Positions 42,971 through 57,722 of a stretch of DNA of 64,000 nucleotides are shown here, piece after piece. A program made the position numbers and the translations under genes. The stretch's first letter is position 1. Each line of letters begins with the position of its first letter. The notes under the pieces were generated by a model. That model was not told where the DNA came from. It saw only the letters and a list, made by a program, of their open reading frames with translations, and did no database searches. The DNA lies in NCBI GenBank assembly GCA_914767885.1, contig CAJZBQ010000017.1, positions 248,001 through 312,000 of the forward strand, read 5' to 3'. This DNA comes from Blepharisma stoltei. Taxonomy: Eukaryota > Ciliophora > Heterotrichea > Heterotrichida > Blepharismidae.

Positions 42971-44287
42971 TTACTCCAATTTAATATCCGTTTTATCATT
43001 TCCATCACTTTGATTTTTATGCACTAAATCTTTATACGCAATCGGCATCAGCAGAATTGCTGAAAGGATTGATGTAATGACCATAAATATGAATGAATAC
43101 ATCCAATCAATACTGGCCAAGTACCCAATAAGTATCTGTCCAGCTGCTGCTCCTAATCCTCCAGTCCCATCAATAATCCCCGCCACAGTTGATAGTGCTT
43201 CTTCACTTTTATCGAGATCTTCATGCTTCCCAATATCAATAGCCACTGCACTTGTTATCAAATGTCCTGCAGTTCCTGCAAAAGCTCCTAATATAAAGGA
43301 TAATATGAAAAACAGCCATCAAGCATCATAAGGAACTGCGTAAAAGCACCAAATGGTCGGAATCGTAAGAAACATAATTAAAAAGAGTGTTGGCCCTCTT
43401 GATCCCAGTTTATCTGTCACCCAGCCAAATCCAAAAGCACCTATCAAGCTGGCTATGTCATAAATATTTGCCATAATCCCTACATATTCACTATTCATAT
43501 CATAAGAATCAAATAAATAATAAGGAAGCCACATTAAAATTGCATAATTTAAGGTTTTCACACAGGCATAGCATAGGGAATAATTAATGACCCCTGGGAG
43601 AAGCCATGCTTTCCAAAAGCTAATCCCTTTTTTATCAGTCGAAAACCTGCTTTCTGATTGCTTTTTTATTAAAAGCATTTCGGTTACTGAGCTATCTGGC
43701 TTATCTTTTCCAAAAAACCAGAATAATAGCCCAACAATTATCATAAATATAGCAGATATGCTGACTGTAATTTCCCATCGTACTCCATAATATATAAGTG
43801 CTGCTGCCATTTGAGCACCTATAAGATGTCCTGCAGATGAATTTGAACTCCAAAGTCCTACAATTTTTCCAGTGCTTGATTTCGGGAACCAATTTCCCAT
43901 TATAGCTACAGTTGCTGGCCAAGCTGAAGATTGAAAAGTTCCTTGCAGACCAAATAATATTGCAAAAACTAATGGATTGCTGAAAGAAACTGCACCTAAA
44001 AGTGCATTAATCAAATAGACAAGTCCTCCGAGGCCAATTCCTACTGAAGTGATGGCTGATAAAGAAGTGTTGTCTCCTAGGGTCCCGCTTACGAAGTTTC
44101 CTATAGCATAACATAATAAAAAGGTAAAGTCCATAGCGCCCAGTCAGGTTGAGTTCATGTCAAGCGATTCTCCTATTAAAGGTTTGCACATAGCTCAGCT
44201 TTGAAGAGCAGTGTGCCTACTAGCAATTGCGAGGTAGGTTACAGTAAAAATCCAAATACGCTGGCATAGCATATTTGAATAATTCAT
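42971..44287 (-). CDS. SLC37/GlpT-like MFS carrier, paralog B
   Basis: 438 residues in one exon with several TGA as Trp (for example AVPYDAW and NSTWLGAMDF). Motifs as in paralog A: ASRHTALQSWAMCKP, SGTLGDNTSLSA, FQSSAWPATVAIMGNWFPKS, GAFAGTAGHLITSAVAIDIG, AGIIDGTGGLGAAAGQILIG. A GlpT-type sugar-phosphate/phosphate antiporter in an internal or plasma membrane is inferred. No IES or intron at all, in contrast to paralog A, so it is a useful internal control for IES removal. Confidence 0.92.
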
Positions 44288-44594
44288 TTACATTAGGACA
44301 AAGTTTGGCTTATTCATCATGAATTAACTTCTTCATCTTTTAATAACTGGATCATTTACCGAATAAAAATCATTCTTATTGCTTTGATTAAAATTAATAA
44401 AATTATTCTTTACATCTAAATAATTAATATAAGCTGGAAAATATCTTTTACCTTAGCCATTAAAGCAAAATGTAAAATAATCATATTTTCCAATTTTCAC
44501 TCGAAATCTACCAAGACCTTCTGAGCATTTTTCAAATACTAATTATAAACTAACACAAGTACTTTAGCTTCTATTTAAAATATTTATATTATAT
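44288..44594. other. AT-rich spacer
   Basis: About 300 bp, nothing recognised. Confidence 0.5.
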
Positions 44595-44900
44595 TTAGTT
44601 CACCTTTGTTCCTCCTTGTCAAAACTCTTGGAGAGTGTTACAGCTTACTTCTTTCAGGCCATTTGCAGCCATTGGGGAAGCAAAGTATGAAGGGTTAGCG
44701 GATTTTTCCAATGCAGAAATTTCTTCTCTCACAGTGAATAAAGACACCTTTCTGTTATCGAGAAAGTCAAACAGACTTTCTGAATCATTGGAACTTGATC
44801 TGCTTCGAAGCGCTAAAATCAGCTGGGGCTGCGTATGTTCGGCTTCGATATTTTTCATCTTTTTAATTTTGGCTTTCCCTAAGGTCGGTGCGCACCCCAT
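44595..44900 (-). CDS. Small acylated-type hypothetical protein
   Basis: 101 residues, one TGA as Trp near the end. The N-terminus MGCAPTLGKAKIKKMK combines Gly2, Cys3 and a Lys-rich patch, a classical dual-acylation/membrane-association pattern. The rest (LRSRSSSNDSESLFDFLDNR, SLFTVREEISALEKS) has no known domain. It may be a small membrane-associated regulator. The start is clear and the frame is uninterrupted, but homology support is lacking. Confidence 0.6.
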
Positions 44901-45360
44901 GATGTTATTTTACCATCTTACTACACTGTTGTGGATTTGATTTTTTGAATATTATTCCAAGATTAAAAAATAAATAATTCTGGGGAAAAGATAGAAGTGT
45001 GTGAGGGAAAAACCTTTATGTGTTGGATTTTTTACTTAATGATTTATTCATTTTAATTGGGTAGCAGTAATATTATTAGAGAATACATTTATGAAATTAT
45101 AGTGTAGTCTTATATTTGCATATTTTAACTTGGGATGCTATAATAATTTAAGATTAATTTTTTTTGATTTTTGAAGTCTTAACTTTAATAATCAATTTTT
45201 TGTATGTCAATGCCGATTATGCTGCCATTTATTATTCATCATTATTCATCTAAAATATCAACTATAAAATGTCACAACAAATTTAATTAAATATAAAATT
45301 GCTCCTATTTCTATCAGAATTTGTTTTTCCAAATGAAATTAAATTTTAGTTGTCTTTTAT
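44901..45360. other. AT-rich spacer
   Basis: About 460 bp with no recognised gene; its lower edge holds the uncertain 3' end of the coiled-coil gene. Confidence 0.5.
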
Positions 45361-45364
45361 ATGA

Positions 45365-45488
45365 TGCCGTCTTGGTCGCCCCAGTGGCCTATGGGCCAGG
45401 TGTTGCATAGATGTAGCGGAAAGCTCTGAATTTGTGCAACCCCTTAAAGGACGTAAAACTTATAAATCTTAAATAATGTCTTTTTATA
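45365..45488. repeat. Short GC-rich insert at the 3' end of the coiled-coil gene
   Basis: About 125 bp, much richer in G/C than its surroundings, between atataaaaagaca- and atataaaagaca-like repeats (minus). It may be a truncated retroposon. If removed at TA, the gene ends ...RNYNIKDN. Confidence 0.45.
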
Positions 45489-48146
45489 TTATAATTTCTA
45501 ACAGCTGGTTTTTTGGCTTGTGTTTTTCTTATACTAGAGCTTTTTAATTTTTCAGCTGTCAATTTTTGTGAAAGAGTTTCTCTTTCTGTGTTCTTTGAAG
45601 GAATAATAGGCTTAGCATATCCTTGAACAAGACTCTCAAAATTCTCTTGTTTTTCTTCTATGTCTCTTTCAGGGGTCATTTGAGCAATCTCTTCAAAATT
45701 CGCGTATTTTAAAAGCTGCCTTGGATTTGAAAATCCAGCTGAGGATCTGGCAGGAATTTCATTTTCTATATTATCAAGCGGAATTTCTGAAAATTCTTGA
45801 TCAATTTCTCCATCATTTTTATCAGGTTTGAATAATTTTAATTCAGAATTAAGCTCAGAGCTTATTTGTAGCAGTTGATCTCTTTCTGATCGCAGCCTTG
45901 AAATTTCTCCTCTTAATTTTTCATTCCTAAATACCATTTACATCATTTTTATTTCTTTTAACTCCATTTCGCATCTATTCTTTGCGCTAGCAATTTGGTC
46001 TCTTTCTGATTTCATTCTATTATAATCTTGCTGAAAATCCTCAAGTTGGTTTTTCATATCAACATCCCCTGTAAAGCCTTTTTGGTTCATTTCTTCCATT
46101 GTTTTTCTCATTTGATAAATAATTTCTTTATATTCCTCTATTTCATCTTCTAGCCTTCTTTTCTCACTGCCATTACTAATTGGGCTCATAGGCCTTACAT
46201 TATTTTCAAATTTATTTATCAGCTCTTTTATTTTTTCTTCATACCCAAATTTAATTTTCTGTACATTATTTTCATCTCTTTTTAGCCTATCAATATCTGA
46301 TTTTAATCCTTGTAGCTTAATTTCATTTTCTTGTAAATTTATCCTTAATTTTCTAACTTCTTCAGCATTTTGTTCAGCTTTTGATTTCCAATTTTGGATT
46401 TTTTCATTGCTGTTTTCTATTTCTTCTTGCTTATTTTTTATTTGAATTTTTAACTGCTTTATGGTTTCTTCAAGAGAAATGATGTCTCTTTTGTGGCTTT
46501 CCTCTATCATTATGAGCTCTTGTGCTGATTTTCTTTCTTGCTGGAGATGTTTTTCTCGTAGCTGCTGGCCTTTTATATATGATTTTTCAGATTCGTCTTC
46601 AGCTGCTGATAGTCTTTCTTGAAGTCGGTTTATTTGAGTTGTATAAGAAGAATTAAGTCTTTGAATTTGCATTTCGTTAGCTTGGTTGGTATATTTAAGC
46701 TCTTCTTCGTGGGCTGCTTTTAGTTTAGAATTTTCTTTTTCTAAAAACTGGGCTTTTAAAGACAATAAAGAAATTTCATTTTGCAGTTTAGACTTTGATT
46801 CTTCAAGCTTCTCTTGGAAATATTTAACTTGCTCAATAAGCTTTTGTATTTGTTGATCTTTGTAATTTAACTGTGCCTCAAACTTAGCGATGTCTTGGCT
46901 GTATAGATCATCTAGCTCTTTTAATTTTTCTTCAGTATCACAGTTTTTGTTTTTTATTTGAAATTCTTCTAATTTTTCGGTTTGAATTGATAATTTTGTT
47001 GTCAAATTTTTTATTTCTTTTTCAAGCTCAAGCACAATTTTACTATGAGTTTCTTCTTTATTTCTTAGCATCGCTTCATATTTTTCGACCAATGCTAGCT
47101 TGTTTGTTTTAAATTCCTCTTCTTTTTGTTTAATAATCCTTTCAGCTTCTCCATTCTCATCTCCAATTTTTAGCTTTAAATATCGAATTTCTTCTTCTTT
47201 TTGCCATTTAAATTCATTAAATTGAGCTCGTAAATCTTCCCTAGACTGGGTTAATAATTTTTCTTGGGCTTTTAATTTGCTTTAATTTATTAACACTTAT
47301 CGAAAAGCCCTGCTGCAATTCCCGAAGGACTATCTCTACTCGTAACCACCCTTTGACTTCTCGCCAGTTTGCGCAAGACCTCGCAAAGAAAACTCTCGCT
47401 GGATGAAGCCATCCGGTAGTAGGATGAGTCGCTTCGCCATGTGTCAACAAAGGTTGTTCACTATTGAAAATTAAAAATGGTTGAATTTTCTGGTCGACTA
47501 TCAACTAAAATGAAAATAAAAGACCAGGCATAGCACCTGGTTTCAGGCTGAGAATAGTTCTGATTGGTTAGGAAAAATACCACTGATTCTGCTGAGAGAC
47601 CCTTTCCAACTCTCGGCTCCCTTCCTCTTTGAGAAAAAAAACCTGATTTGGAGTTAAATAGCGGTCAGCTAGCCCAACTTGCGCTTCACCAAATCAGTAC
47701 AAACCTGACCAGATGCATATTCCCGATCTTCATCTTCCCTGCGCACCCTGTAATACTCCAGCTCAAGACTTAAGAGGGGCTGGGCTGGTTCGCCATTTTT
47801 AATATAATGTTTTTAATTTAGCAATTTCGCTTTTAAATTTTTGATCTTGTGAAGAATGATTTGCTTTTAATTCGCTTAATTCAGCATCTTTCTCTTTTAC
47901 GATCTTCTTCAGTTTTTCAAATTTATTGTCAATTTCTGCGAGCTCTGAGTCTCTTTCATCAATTAATTGAACATTATAATTAAAATCTTCTTGCATTTTT
48001 AGCATTTTTTGGTTTAAATCTTCAATTATTAAATCTTTTTGTCGTAAGTTGTCTTCTAGCTGAAGGAGTCTTAATTTGCTGATTTCTTGGAGCTCTTTTT
48101 CTTTTTGAATTAGGACATCTGAAAGATTATGACCAAAAACTTCCAT
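45389..48146 (-). CDS. Long coiled-coil protein
   Basis: Minus-strand exons 47814-48146, 45942-47272 and 45389-45926 give 733 residues, almost wholly heptad-rich (for example KELDDLYSQDIAKFEAQLNY, SLEETIKQLKIQIKNKQEEI). Composition resembles basal-body/centrosomal or CCDC-type rods; no named domain is visible. A 541-bp SINE-like insert and one 15-nt intron are removed. The C-terminus is uncertain: the last 35 codons run through a GC-rich patch flanked by atataaaaagaca/atataaaagaca, so a small insert may have replaced the true end, and the real protein may stop soon after RNYNIK. Confidence 0.75.
45927..45941 (-). other. 15-nt intron (coiled-coil gene)
   Basis: gtaaatggtatttag on minus; removal joins KEIKMM to NEKLRGEISRLRS with heptads continuing. 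Confidence 0.92.
47273..47813 (+). repeat. SINE-like repeat R2 inside the coiled-coil gene
   Basis: 541 bp; degenerate direct repeats (ttttaatttgc / ttttaatttagc). Shares ctgagagaccctttccaact ... cctctttgagaaaaa with other R2 copies. TA-to-TA removal gives SEIAKLKAQEKLLTQS. Confidence 0.8.
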
Positions 48147-48257
48147 AATTTAATTAGGCACTACGGGGCGGCATTATAAGATTTATTATTTCTAAATATT
48201 TAGGTTTATTTATAAAAAATTGCCTAATGAAATATTTAATTTTATGAGAGCTTATCA

Positions 48258-50068
48258 TTAGAATTGCCAAGAAGGTTCTGCGTACATCGCCCAAATGAAT
48301 TTAGCTCTCAAAGTTTTAGGGAATATCCTTTCAATTGGGACTTCTTCTTTTTTGCACCAGGCTACAGTAATTCTCGGATCCATATAATTAATTTTAGAAG
48401 TCCCCAACGCAACTGTTTTGTTATCATCTTTCATTTTCAGCCTAATTTCCATATTCTTCACAGTTGTTTTAGCTCTGGCTAATGCTTTTCTCGCGCTTTC
48501 TTCATTTGTAGGCAGTTTTTTATCAGTTTTAACTGGGTTTTTTCCATTCTTTAGGAATTTTATATGGTCTTCTAGCATAACGATAATATCCAGTTTTTCT
48601 TTTAATTTGTCTTGAAGTTTTTCCATTTGTGCATCAAAATTTTTTGGAGTAGATTTTTGATGATTGCACAAAATAGCTACTTCCCTATTGGCATCTGTAT
48701 AAAATTTCACTTTTTCCTCTACAGTCTGATCTAATTCATTAAATTTTGCTAATTGCTGCTGCAGACAAATAGATGCATTATAAGTCCTAAACACCTTTGC
48801 AGAAAGCCCTTCCATAAAGCTCTTTAAATATTCATTAAGTGAGGTTGTTGTAATTAAGTCAAATAATTCATTTTCTTTATCCTTTCCACTAATAAAGCCT
48901 TTTAAATTTTCATAGACTTCAGGGATGATTTGTACTGTGTTGAAGTACCTCATTGAGTCTTTGCCAAGGAAATCTAAAGTAATGTGATAGTCCTCTTCAA
49001 GCTTTATGTGCTCGACTCTTAAAGAACAGCAGCCTACTGTGTCAGCTTCATCTTCTGATTTTTCATTGCCAACACGCAATGCAAGTTTATCGATTATACT
49101 GCATTAAAGTAATAATTATAATAACGAAAATAATAAAAAATTGGAAAATATGGAAAAAAAAAGAATAAATACAAAGCTGAGCCGAGTTGTCGATCAAGAG
49201 CGTTTTCTGAACGGATTTTCCCGTGGTAATTTTCTCTTATTCCTTCAATATACTCTTTTAGCCTTCTTGCTTTTTCGTATTTCAGCTTATCATTAAGTCC
49301 TTTAAATTTGGAGGATGCTGATAAATACACATATTTTACATTTGAAAAAGTAAGCTCTGGGTCTTTATAAAATGCAAGCCAAGTCACAGTGCTATTGTGA
49401 GTCACATTTTTTCAGGCATGGCCTGGAAGTGGGCATATTGGTACTTTGTTGCCTTTCCCAACATTTATAGTGATATCTTCAGGTGACAGTCTTGCTTTCA
49501 AATACCCTGCTTTTGGGTGCTGTCCTCTTCCTCTAAATAGTCCAGGAGGTTCTACAATAATATTCGATATTTTTTCCCTTACATTATCAACTATCGCATA
49601 TCCCATTTCCTCATCAATTTTTTGCTTAATTTCTCTTTCAGCCTTTTTTTCTTCTGTAGGTCTTGCTTTTCTCAGTTCTCTTTGTGCTTCAATATGAGCC
49701 TGGATCCCTTTAAAGTCGCAGCCATCTAGGCTCTTAATTGTGTGGTTTTCGCCTAAAACTCTTAGCCAGTTCTTTTCGAAATTTTTTCTGAAAATTTCTT
49801 TTGTTTCCCATTCGGTTCCAACGACTGAGGCCCACATTGTGGCGACTTCTTCTTGTTCTGGAGTAAGGGATACATGTTCACCATTATAAAGAATAGGCAT
49901 TCCATGAGGCTGATATAATGGCGGAAACATTACACCATGATGTTCTAGTGAATTTCATTTAATTGTGGACTTGTCTTCGAGGTCGTCTTCCCACCAATGG
50001 CTACTTTCGTGTTTCCTTTTCTTCGGCAAGTCTTCAGCTTCCATGGATTTATTATTATAAGCTGCCAT
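48258..50068 (-). CDS. TOP1: DNA topoisomerase IB
   Basis: Minus-strand exons 49166-50068 and 48258-49094 give 579 residues. Core motifs: MFPPLYQPHGMPILYNGEHV, PPGLFRGRGQHPKAGYLK, KYVYLSASSKFKGLNDKLKY, LIDKLALRVGNEK, and the catalytic TSKINYMDPRITVAWCKKEE, with Tyr as the nucleophile, ending RAKFIWAM. It relaxes supercoils by transient 3'-phosphotyrosine cleavage in the nucleus. The N-terminal domain is short (MAAYNNKSMEAEDLPKKRKH holds a basic NLS-like run). The linker is a coiled coil. A 71-bp IES interrupts the core before IDKLALR. Confidence 0.95.
49095..49165. other. Short IES (71 bp) in TOP1
   Basis: TA-bounded; removal gives LGSALYLIDKLALRVGNEK, the family consensus. Confidence 0.93.
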
Positions 50069-50319
50069 TCTTTTATGAGAAATTTTATGTTTGTGAAATT
50101 AATTTAATTGAGTTATGATGATTTTCCTTTAAATTGGAATATTAAGGTGCTATTCTTAACTGTTGAGTGGTAAAATTTAGGCGGTTTATTTATTTTAAAT
50201 TTTATTGTGATAAGTTCATTATAATTGGTAAGAAATGATATTTTTATTAGAAAATAGACAATTTTGAGGCTTAGGTAGTTATATTTAAGTAAAAATTACT
50301 TAATTTTTAGAGTTAGGAA

Positions 50320-51171
50320 ATGGAATATACATGCCCTGCTAAGTTACAAATTTCGATAAAATCATGCCACAGAAGAGCAAGTTCGTTGACTAAATGCTTA
50401 TATAAGGCTGCTAAACCTAAAAACCTTTATAGAGATTATCAATTTTGATTAGACAATTGGAATTTAAGCTACTCATCGGAAAGTCCGCTAAAAACTTCAT
50501 ACAGTCAAGAGCCAGATATTTCAGCCTCAACCAATAGCTCACTGCCGAACCCTTTAAATTGGAACAAAAAATCTTGTTCCAATTTATAGGGTAATTTTTT
50601 TTGATAGAAATTTTCTAAATTAAATAATATAAATTGAGCACAATCTTTTTGGATTTAAATTTATTTTACGAATAATTAATTCAAAAAAATTAATTGAAAA
50701 CTGTTAAAATAGCATTCTGCTTACACTTTTTGTATTTAATTATGTCAAAGCTAATTTTAAAAAATTAGTTTTTTTACCGATAATTTTTTCCTATTGAAAA
50801 ATATTTCCAATTTAAATGTAAAGTATAAAAAATTTAAATGGGGGAAGTCAATAAATCTGAGCAACCCTCAAATTTCATTGACAAATAATTTTGTCATGAG
50901 GAAAAGAATAAGGCCAAAATCAATTGGCGAGCAAACTGTTTCTTGCAGATCAGCATCTAAACCAAAAATAATTAATCCAAAAGCTCAAAACTCAAACCAA
51001 AACATAATAATTCTGCCTAAACTAAAAGAAATCAAAATAAAAAATTCATGACTCACAAGTAAAGAAGATTTGCCAAATCTTAACAATTTAGCGATATTGC
51101 CTGAAAAAATCCGATATTTAAACATAAAAGGATTCAAAGTTCCAAAAACTCAAAGAAAAATTAAAAAATAA
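50320..51171 (+). CDS. Hypothetical basic protein
   Basis: Exons 50320-50556 and 50815-51171 give 197 residues (two TGA as Trp). The N-terminus has CPAKLQISIKSCHRRASSLT; the C-terminal half is rich in Lys/Asn (MRKRIRPKSIGEQTVSCRSA, LPEKIRYLNIKGFKVPKTQR). No domain recognised. Removing a palindrome-tipped IES joins SSLPNPL to NVKYKKFKWGK. It could be a ciliate-specific protein. Confidence 0.55.
50557..50814. mobile_element. MITE-like IES (258 bp) with AAATTGGAAC tips
   Basis: TTA on both edges; terminal inverted repeat aaattggaa / ttccaattt. The left end is a palindrome (aaattggaac ... gttccaattt), the same tip plan as MITE family 1 with a different sequence. Confidence 0.8.
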
Positions 51172-51810
51172 TCTATTTATGTATAGTTATACTTGAAAAA
51201 AAATATTTTCAAAATAATAAGATTAATCAAAAACCTTGGCATCAAAAAAGATTTAAATTTAAATAAATGATAATGTTCATATTTTCAAGATATAGCTGGC
51301 CATTAATCATTGCTATTGTTTGCTATGAACAGTGAAAAAACCTAGAAATTCTGATACTATTGAATATTAATTATTTAATATCATATAAACAGGAATTTTT
51401 TTCAATATACTAATCTCATCAATACTTCTAATCATAATTGAGCATATCAGTAAAATTATTTAATTCGTAATTATTTCTAAAATAAGCATTATTCTTTATA
51501 TTTTTTAATAAATAATTGCCTTTATATTTTGGCTTTTTATTTTCCATTTTGAAATTAATCGACTATTGCCATCCAAAATGACAATAAAAAGGACGTCTCA
51601 GCTAATCAAATTTAGTTAAATATATATTAATTTTAACTTCACAAGTAAAAAAATCCAAAAAAAATTAAATAGCGCATGAATTAATTGAATTATATTTATT
51701 TTCTCTCATATTGACTATTACTGAGTATTTATTTAAGAAACCCTTATTTATGCTGATAATTTTTTAGCCATTTTTCTATTTCTGGATATAAACTCACCAT
51801 AATAACAAAT
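51172..51810. other. AT-rich spacer
   Basis: 640 bp, nothing recognised. Confidence 0.5.
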
Positions 51811-52494
51811 ATGTGCCTTATTTCTCTCAAGCCTGCGGTGTGTGATCACCAATATTGTCTCTCTTTTTATGCTACAGTAGGAGGTATGCCTTATGGCTGT
51901 AGTGAAGATCAATATCTCTCTATAATAAATTATCAAAACGACGTCCTTTCAGACATCGTTGCCTATAATTCAAAATGTTTAGAGAGAGTTGGTTCATTTT
52001 TCAATGAGGTGAAATCTCTAGGGCGTTTTCTCTCAAATACAAGGCATAAGGATCTAGTTATGGAAACAAGCATAACTAGTGAGCAGATTTTCTCAAAAGA
52101 AAACAATTATAAATATGAGTTAAAATTAGTGGAAAAATTCCCAGAAGTGTTGTATAAAGAGCGAGGGTTTTCGCTAAAAGCTTATGTCCAGGATAGATCA
52201 GGGAAGCCAGTCTACCTTCATAAATATCCGAGATTTAGAGTTTTTCTCTATTCTATGGATAGAAAACCAAAACTAATGGACTTGAATGTTGCAGGGAAAA
52301 AAGTGCTAAGAGGGACCATGGAGTCAGAAATGAAGGAAGACTCCACCATTTACTTCAAAAATTTGGTAATAAATGAGGTCAGTTCCCACTACACAAACGA
52401 TGCCTTTCGGATTGTAGTGGCTAATCTCAATTCTTCGTCTGTAAAGCCACTTATATTAAATGGGATTCCTGTTAGAGCTAGAAGATTAACGTAA
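51811..52494 (+). CDS. Hypothetical protein with beta-rich C-terminal domain
   Basis: 227 codons in one exon. The C-terminal half looks like a folded beta domain: LKAYVQDRSGKPVYLHKYPR, FRVFLYSMDRKPKLMDLNVA, KVLRGTMESEMKEDSTIYFK, NLVINEVSSHYTNDAFRIVV. I recognise no family with confidence. The N-terminus (MCLISLKPAVCDHQYC) may be wrong; an internal ATG giving MPYGCSEDQYL is an alternative start, and an upstream exon cannot be excluded. Confidence 0.55.
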   Translation: MCLISLKPAVCDHQYCLSFYATVGGMPYGCSEDQYLSIINYQNDVLSDIVAYNSKCLERVGSFFNEVKSLGRFLSNTRHKDLVMETSITSEQIFSKENNYKYELKLVEKFPEVLYKERGFSLKAYVQDRSGKPVYLHKYPRFRVFLYSMDRKPKLMDLNVAGKKVLRGTMESEMKEDSTIYFKNLVINEVSSHYTNDAFRIVVANLNSSSVKPLILNGIPVRARRLT

Positions 52495-54228
52495 AATTGA
52501 TTATTAAATCATTTATTAGCGTATTTAAATTGCTTAAAATTAACCTATAAATTTCGATTATTTAATAAGCAAGGATAAATTTGAAGCAAAACTAAATTGT
52601 TTGCTAAATCGCGAACAAGGGAAAATTCGAAAATTTTTTATTAAACAAAAATAACTGAAAAATTTAAGTTGGCTTGAATAATAACAGATAATTCTAAATT
52701 ATCAGTAAAAGTTCAGTTAAGTGTAGTGCAGGATGATTTCCAATATTTCAAATTATTAAGACGCTGTCGGGTGGCCATTTTTATTGATTAAAATGTTTAA
52801 TTACTCAACAAAAAGCCTGGAGCTAATTTGATTTATATTTATATTATGCCTGCAATTTAAATAGATTATTATAGAGTAGCTCCTCGCCCGTCATATCGGC
52901 TTTTGAACCTTTTATTTCTTGCCAATACGATTGCACGGCTTGAAGATATGTGCTGCTCACTCTGGAAAAAGGCTTCACTCGCAACCCAGAGGTAAAGATG
53001 TTGAGTCATTGTGCTGTATGCCAATGGGTTGAACTTTCCCGAAAATCCAAAAGTGATATTTTGGTCAGGCTATCGGCTGAATAAAACTTGTAGCCCATTT
53101 GCAACTTCTGGTATCAAGCTTGGAAATTGGCCGATGGCGAAGAATCACTTAACCTTGCTGGGCTGTCCCTTTCCAACTTCCGGGTTTCAGCCTCCCTTGA
53201 GGTAGAATCTTACCTGGATAAGAAGTCTGCGGCTGGTCATCCCGACATTGAACTCCACCAGACCAAGTAAAATAGGCGGACTCTTACCACACGTTGCTGT
53301 CCCTTTCACAAGCTCCCTAGACCCCCGCCTGGCTACAGGTGCTAAGAGTGTATGCTGGCTCTTCACATCATTTTTAAGAGTCTATTCTATGCCTGCAATT
53401 TGACAAGAGATTTTGCTGAGTTTTGAGCTATTTATAAAGAAAATCGCAAAAAAAAATTTTTTTAGATATCATACCAAGGTTGTACATTCCTTCAAAAACA
53501 GAAAAATTAATTATAGTGCTAAAGTTATTAAAAGAATTTAGTAGTCAAGACTATAAAAACCTGCAAGATAGTCCTTAAACAACTAAACTATTCCGTCTTT
53601 TAAACAAGCATGCATGCAAGCAAGCTTTTTATTACCAAATTAAAAGAGATTAATATTTTCTATTGTACTGTATTAATCTTATTAGGCTGAAGCAATTTAA
53701 TTTCAATCTACTTATCTTTCATCAGCTGATTGATATCATCAATGCTATATAAATTAATGGTGTGGTAATTCATTTCCTGCTTTTGGAAAGCTTAATAGAA
53801 TGGGAACCTTGAGGAAAGGAAAAGGCGCATGGTAATTGTATCCGCCCTGATTTAGCCAACCTTGGTTGAGTAGCAGCGCTTGCTAATCGAAGTCAGATTT
53901 TTTTTTCTGGAAAAGCAAGAATTTCCTAAATCACCCACTAACCATTTGGAAAATTCTCTAGTGCGATAGAGTTATCTTCAAGTTTACATCTTGGCCGACA
54001 AATGACAGAAAATTCGGGTAGAGGCCATTATCAGGTAATCAGCACAGTGCAAGGCCACCAATAATGCCTCAATCTATTTAGCATATGAAACTTCCCATTT
54101 TAAAATTCCAAACCCAAACTCTTCGACCTCTTTATTTCAATTATCATTAAAATCAGCCCCATCCTCGACCTCTTCCCATAAACTACCTTTCTAATTTAAA
54201 AGCATTTTAATTTTAATCTCTTTATACA
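52495..54228. other. Intergenic region with an R2 repeat
   Basis: Holds the R2 copy at 52859-53387 and, at about 53760-54070, a further GC-richer patch that may be a decayed repeat copy. No gene recognised. Confidence 0.5.
52859..53387 (+). repeat. SINE-like repeat R2, intergenic copy
   Basis: 529 bp between perfect 14-bp repeats tatgcctgcaattt (52845-52858 and 53388-53401). Contains ctgggctgtccctttccaac ... cccttgaggtagaatc and cacgttgctgtccctttc blocks shared with the exon-inserted copies. Confidence 0.88.
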
Positions 54229-54230
54229 TA

Positions 54231-56707
<2,477 letters not shown>

Positions 56708-56946
56708 GATAATTAGAATATTTCTCTAAATGGAGCTTTTAGATTGAATTTTTAAGTATTGAAAATTAGGAATTATTCTGATGAATTTTAAATAGCAGAA
56801 AAATTTGTATTTGCTTGAGAAGATTTAGTCATTTTTTTTATAAATGAATCGTATATAAAATCAATTTAAAAAGCATATTTTATAGATAAATCAGCTTAAA
56901 AAATAACTTAGATAGTTAAATTTTATTTTATGTCGGATATTAAATA

Positions 56947-57625
56947 ATGGAAGGTTTTGATGAAGAAATTGACTTTGGCAATCCAAAAGTACAGACTGAT
57001 GAAATGATGAATTTTGATTTTACTGGCAGCCAAAACCAAGCAGAAAATGTGTTTAATGGCTACTCAGATCGACCTGATCCTTTTGAAGGTGAACAATCTC
57101 ATGATATATTTGTGGATGAGTCTAAGGATCCATTTTATGATGAGCCTGAACCAATTAAAACAGATCCAAATGGAAGACCAGGCTTAATTCAAGAAACTTC
57201 GATGACAATAGAAGATCCAGAAGAAGTTGAAAGAACTAGACTAACTCTTATAAACAGAAAATTAATTTTTTTTTAATTTATCATAATTTTTTTAAAAAAT
57301 ACTCACAAGGGAAATAAGAGACCAAGAAAATAATGCTAGAATGAAAAAACTGTACGAAAAAGATGAAAAAGAAAGAAAAGGAAAAGACGAAAAAAGAGCA
57401 CAAGCTAAACAAGAATTAAAGAAATGGTATGATGATAGAAATAAAATGACTGAAACGAAAAGAGATCTGAACAGAGAAGAGGAAAAAATGAAAGCACAAC
57501 AGAAAAAAGGATACACAGATGCAACCAGCTGGAAAAAGGTAGCGTCAATGATTGATTTCAAGGAAGACAGAAAAGATGTGGGGAGAATGAAATCAGTTCT
57601 CTTGAATAAAAAGAATGAAGGCTAA
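56947..57625 (+). CDS. Clathrin light chain
   Basis: Exons 56947-57264 and 57302-57625 give 213 residues. Acidic N-terminal half (MEGFDEEIDFGN, FVDESKDPFYDEPEP), central EIRDQENNARMKKLYEKDEK helix with heptads for heavy-chain binding, and a C-terminal TSWKKVASMIDFKEDRKDVG through RMKSVLL that matches the clathrin light chain C-terminus (W..V..L.DF.....KD..RM.SVL). It regulates clathrin triskelion assembly. Length is normal for the family. The two halves are joined by removing a 37-bp A/T-only IES. Confidence 0.92.
57265..57301. other. Very short IES (37 bp) in the clathrin light chain gene
   Basis: A/T-only apart from one C; contains stops. TA-to-TA removal joins LINRKL to LTREIRDQENN. Same length as the 16395-16431 IES. 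Confidence 0.85.
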
Positions 57626-57722
57626 TACAGATAAGAAAATTTATTTATTATGGATTAGTAATATATAACAGGATTTTTCTTTATATATTAAATACCTAAG
57701 ATAAGCTAAATTATATTTCTCA

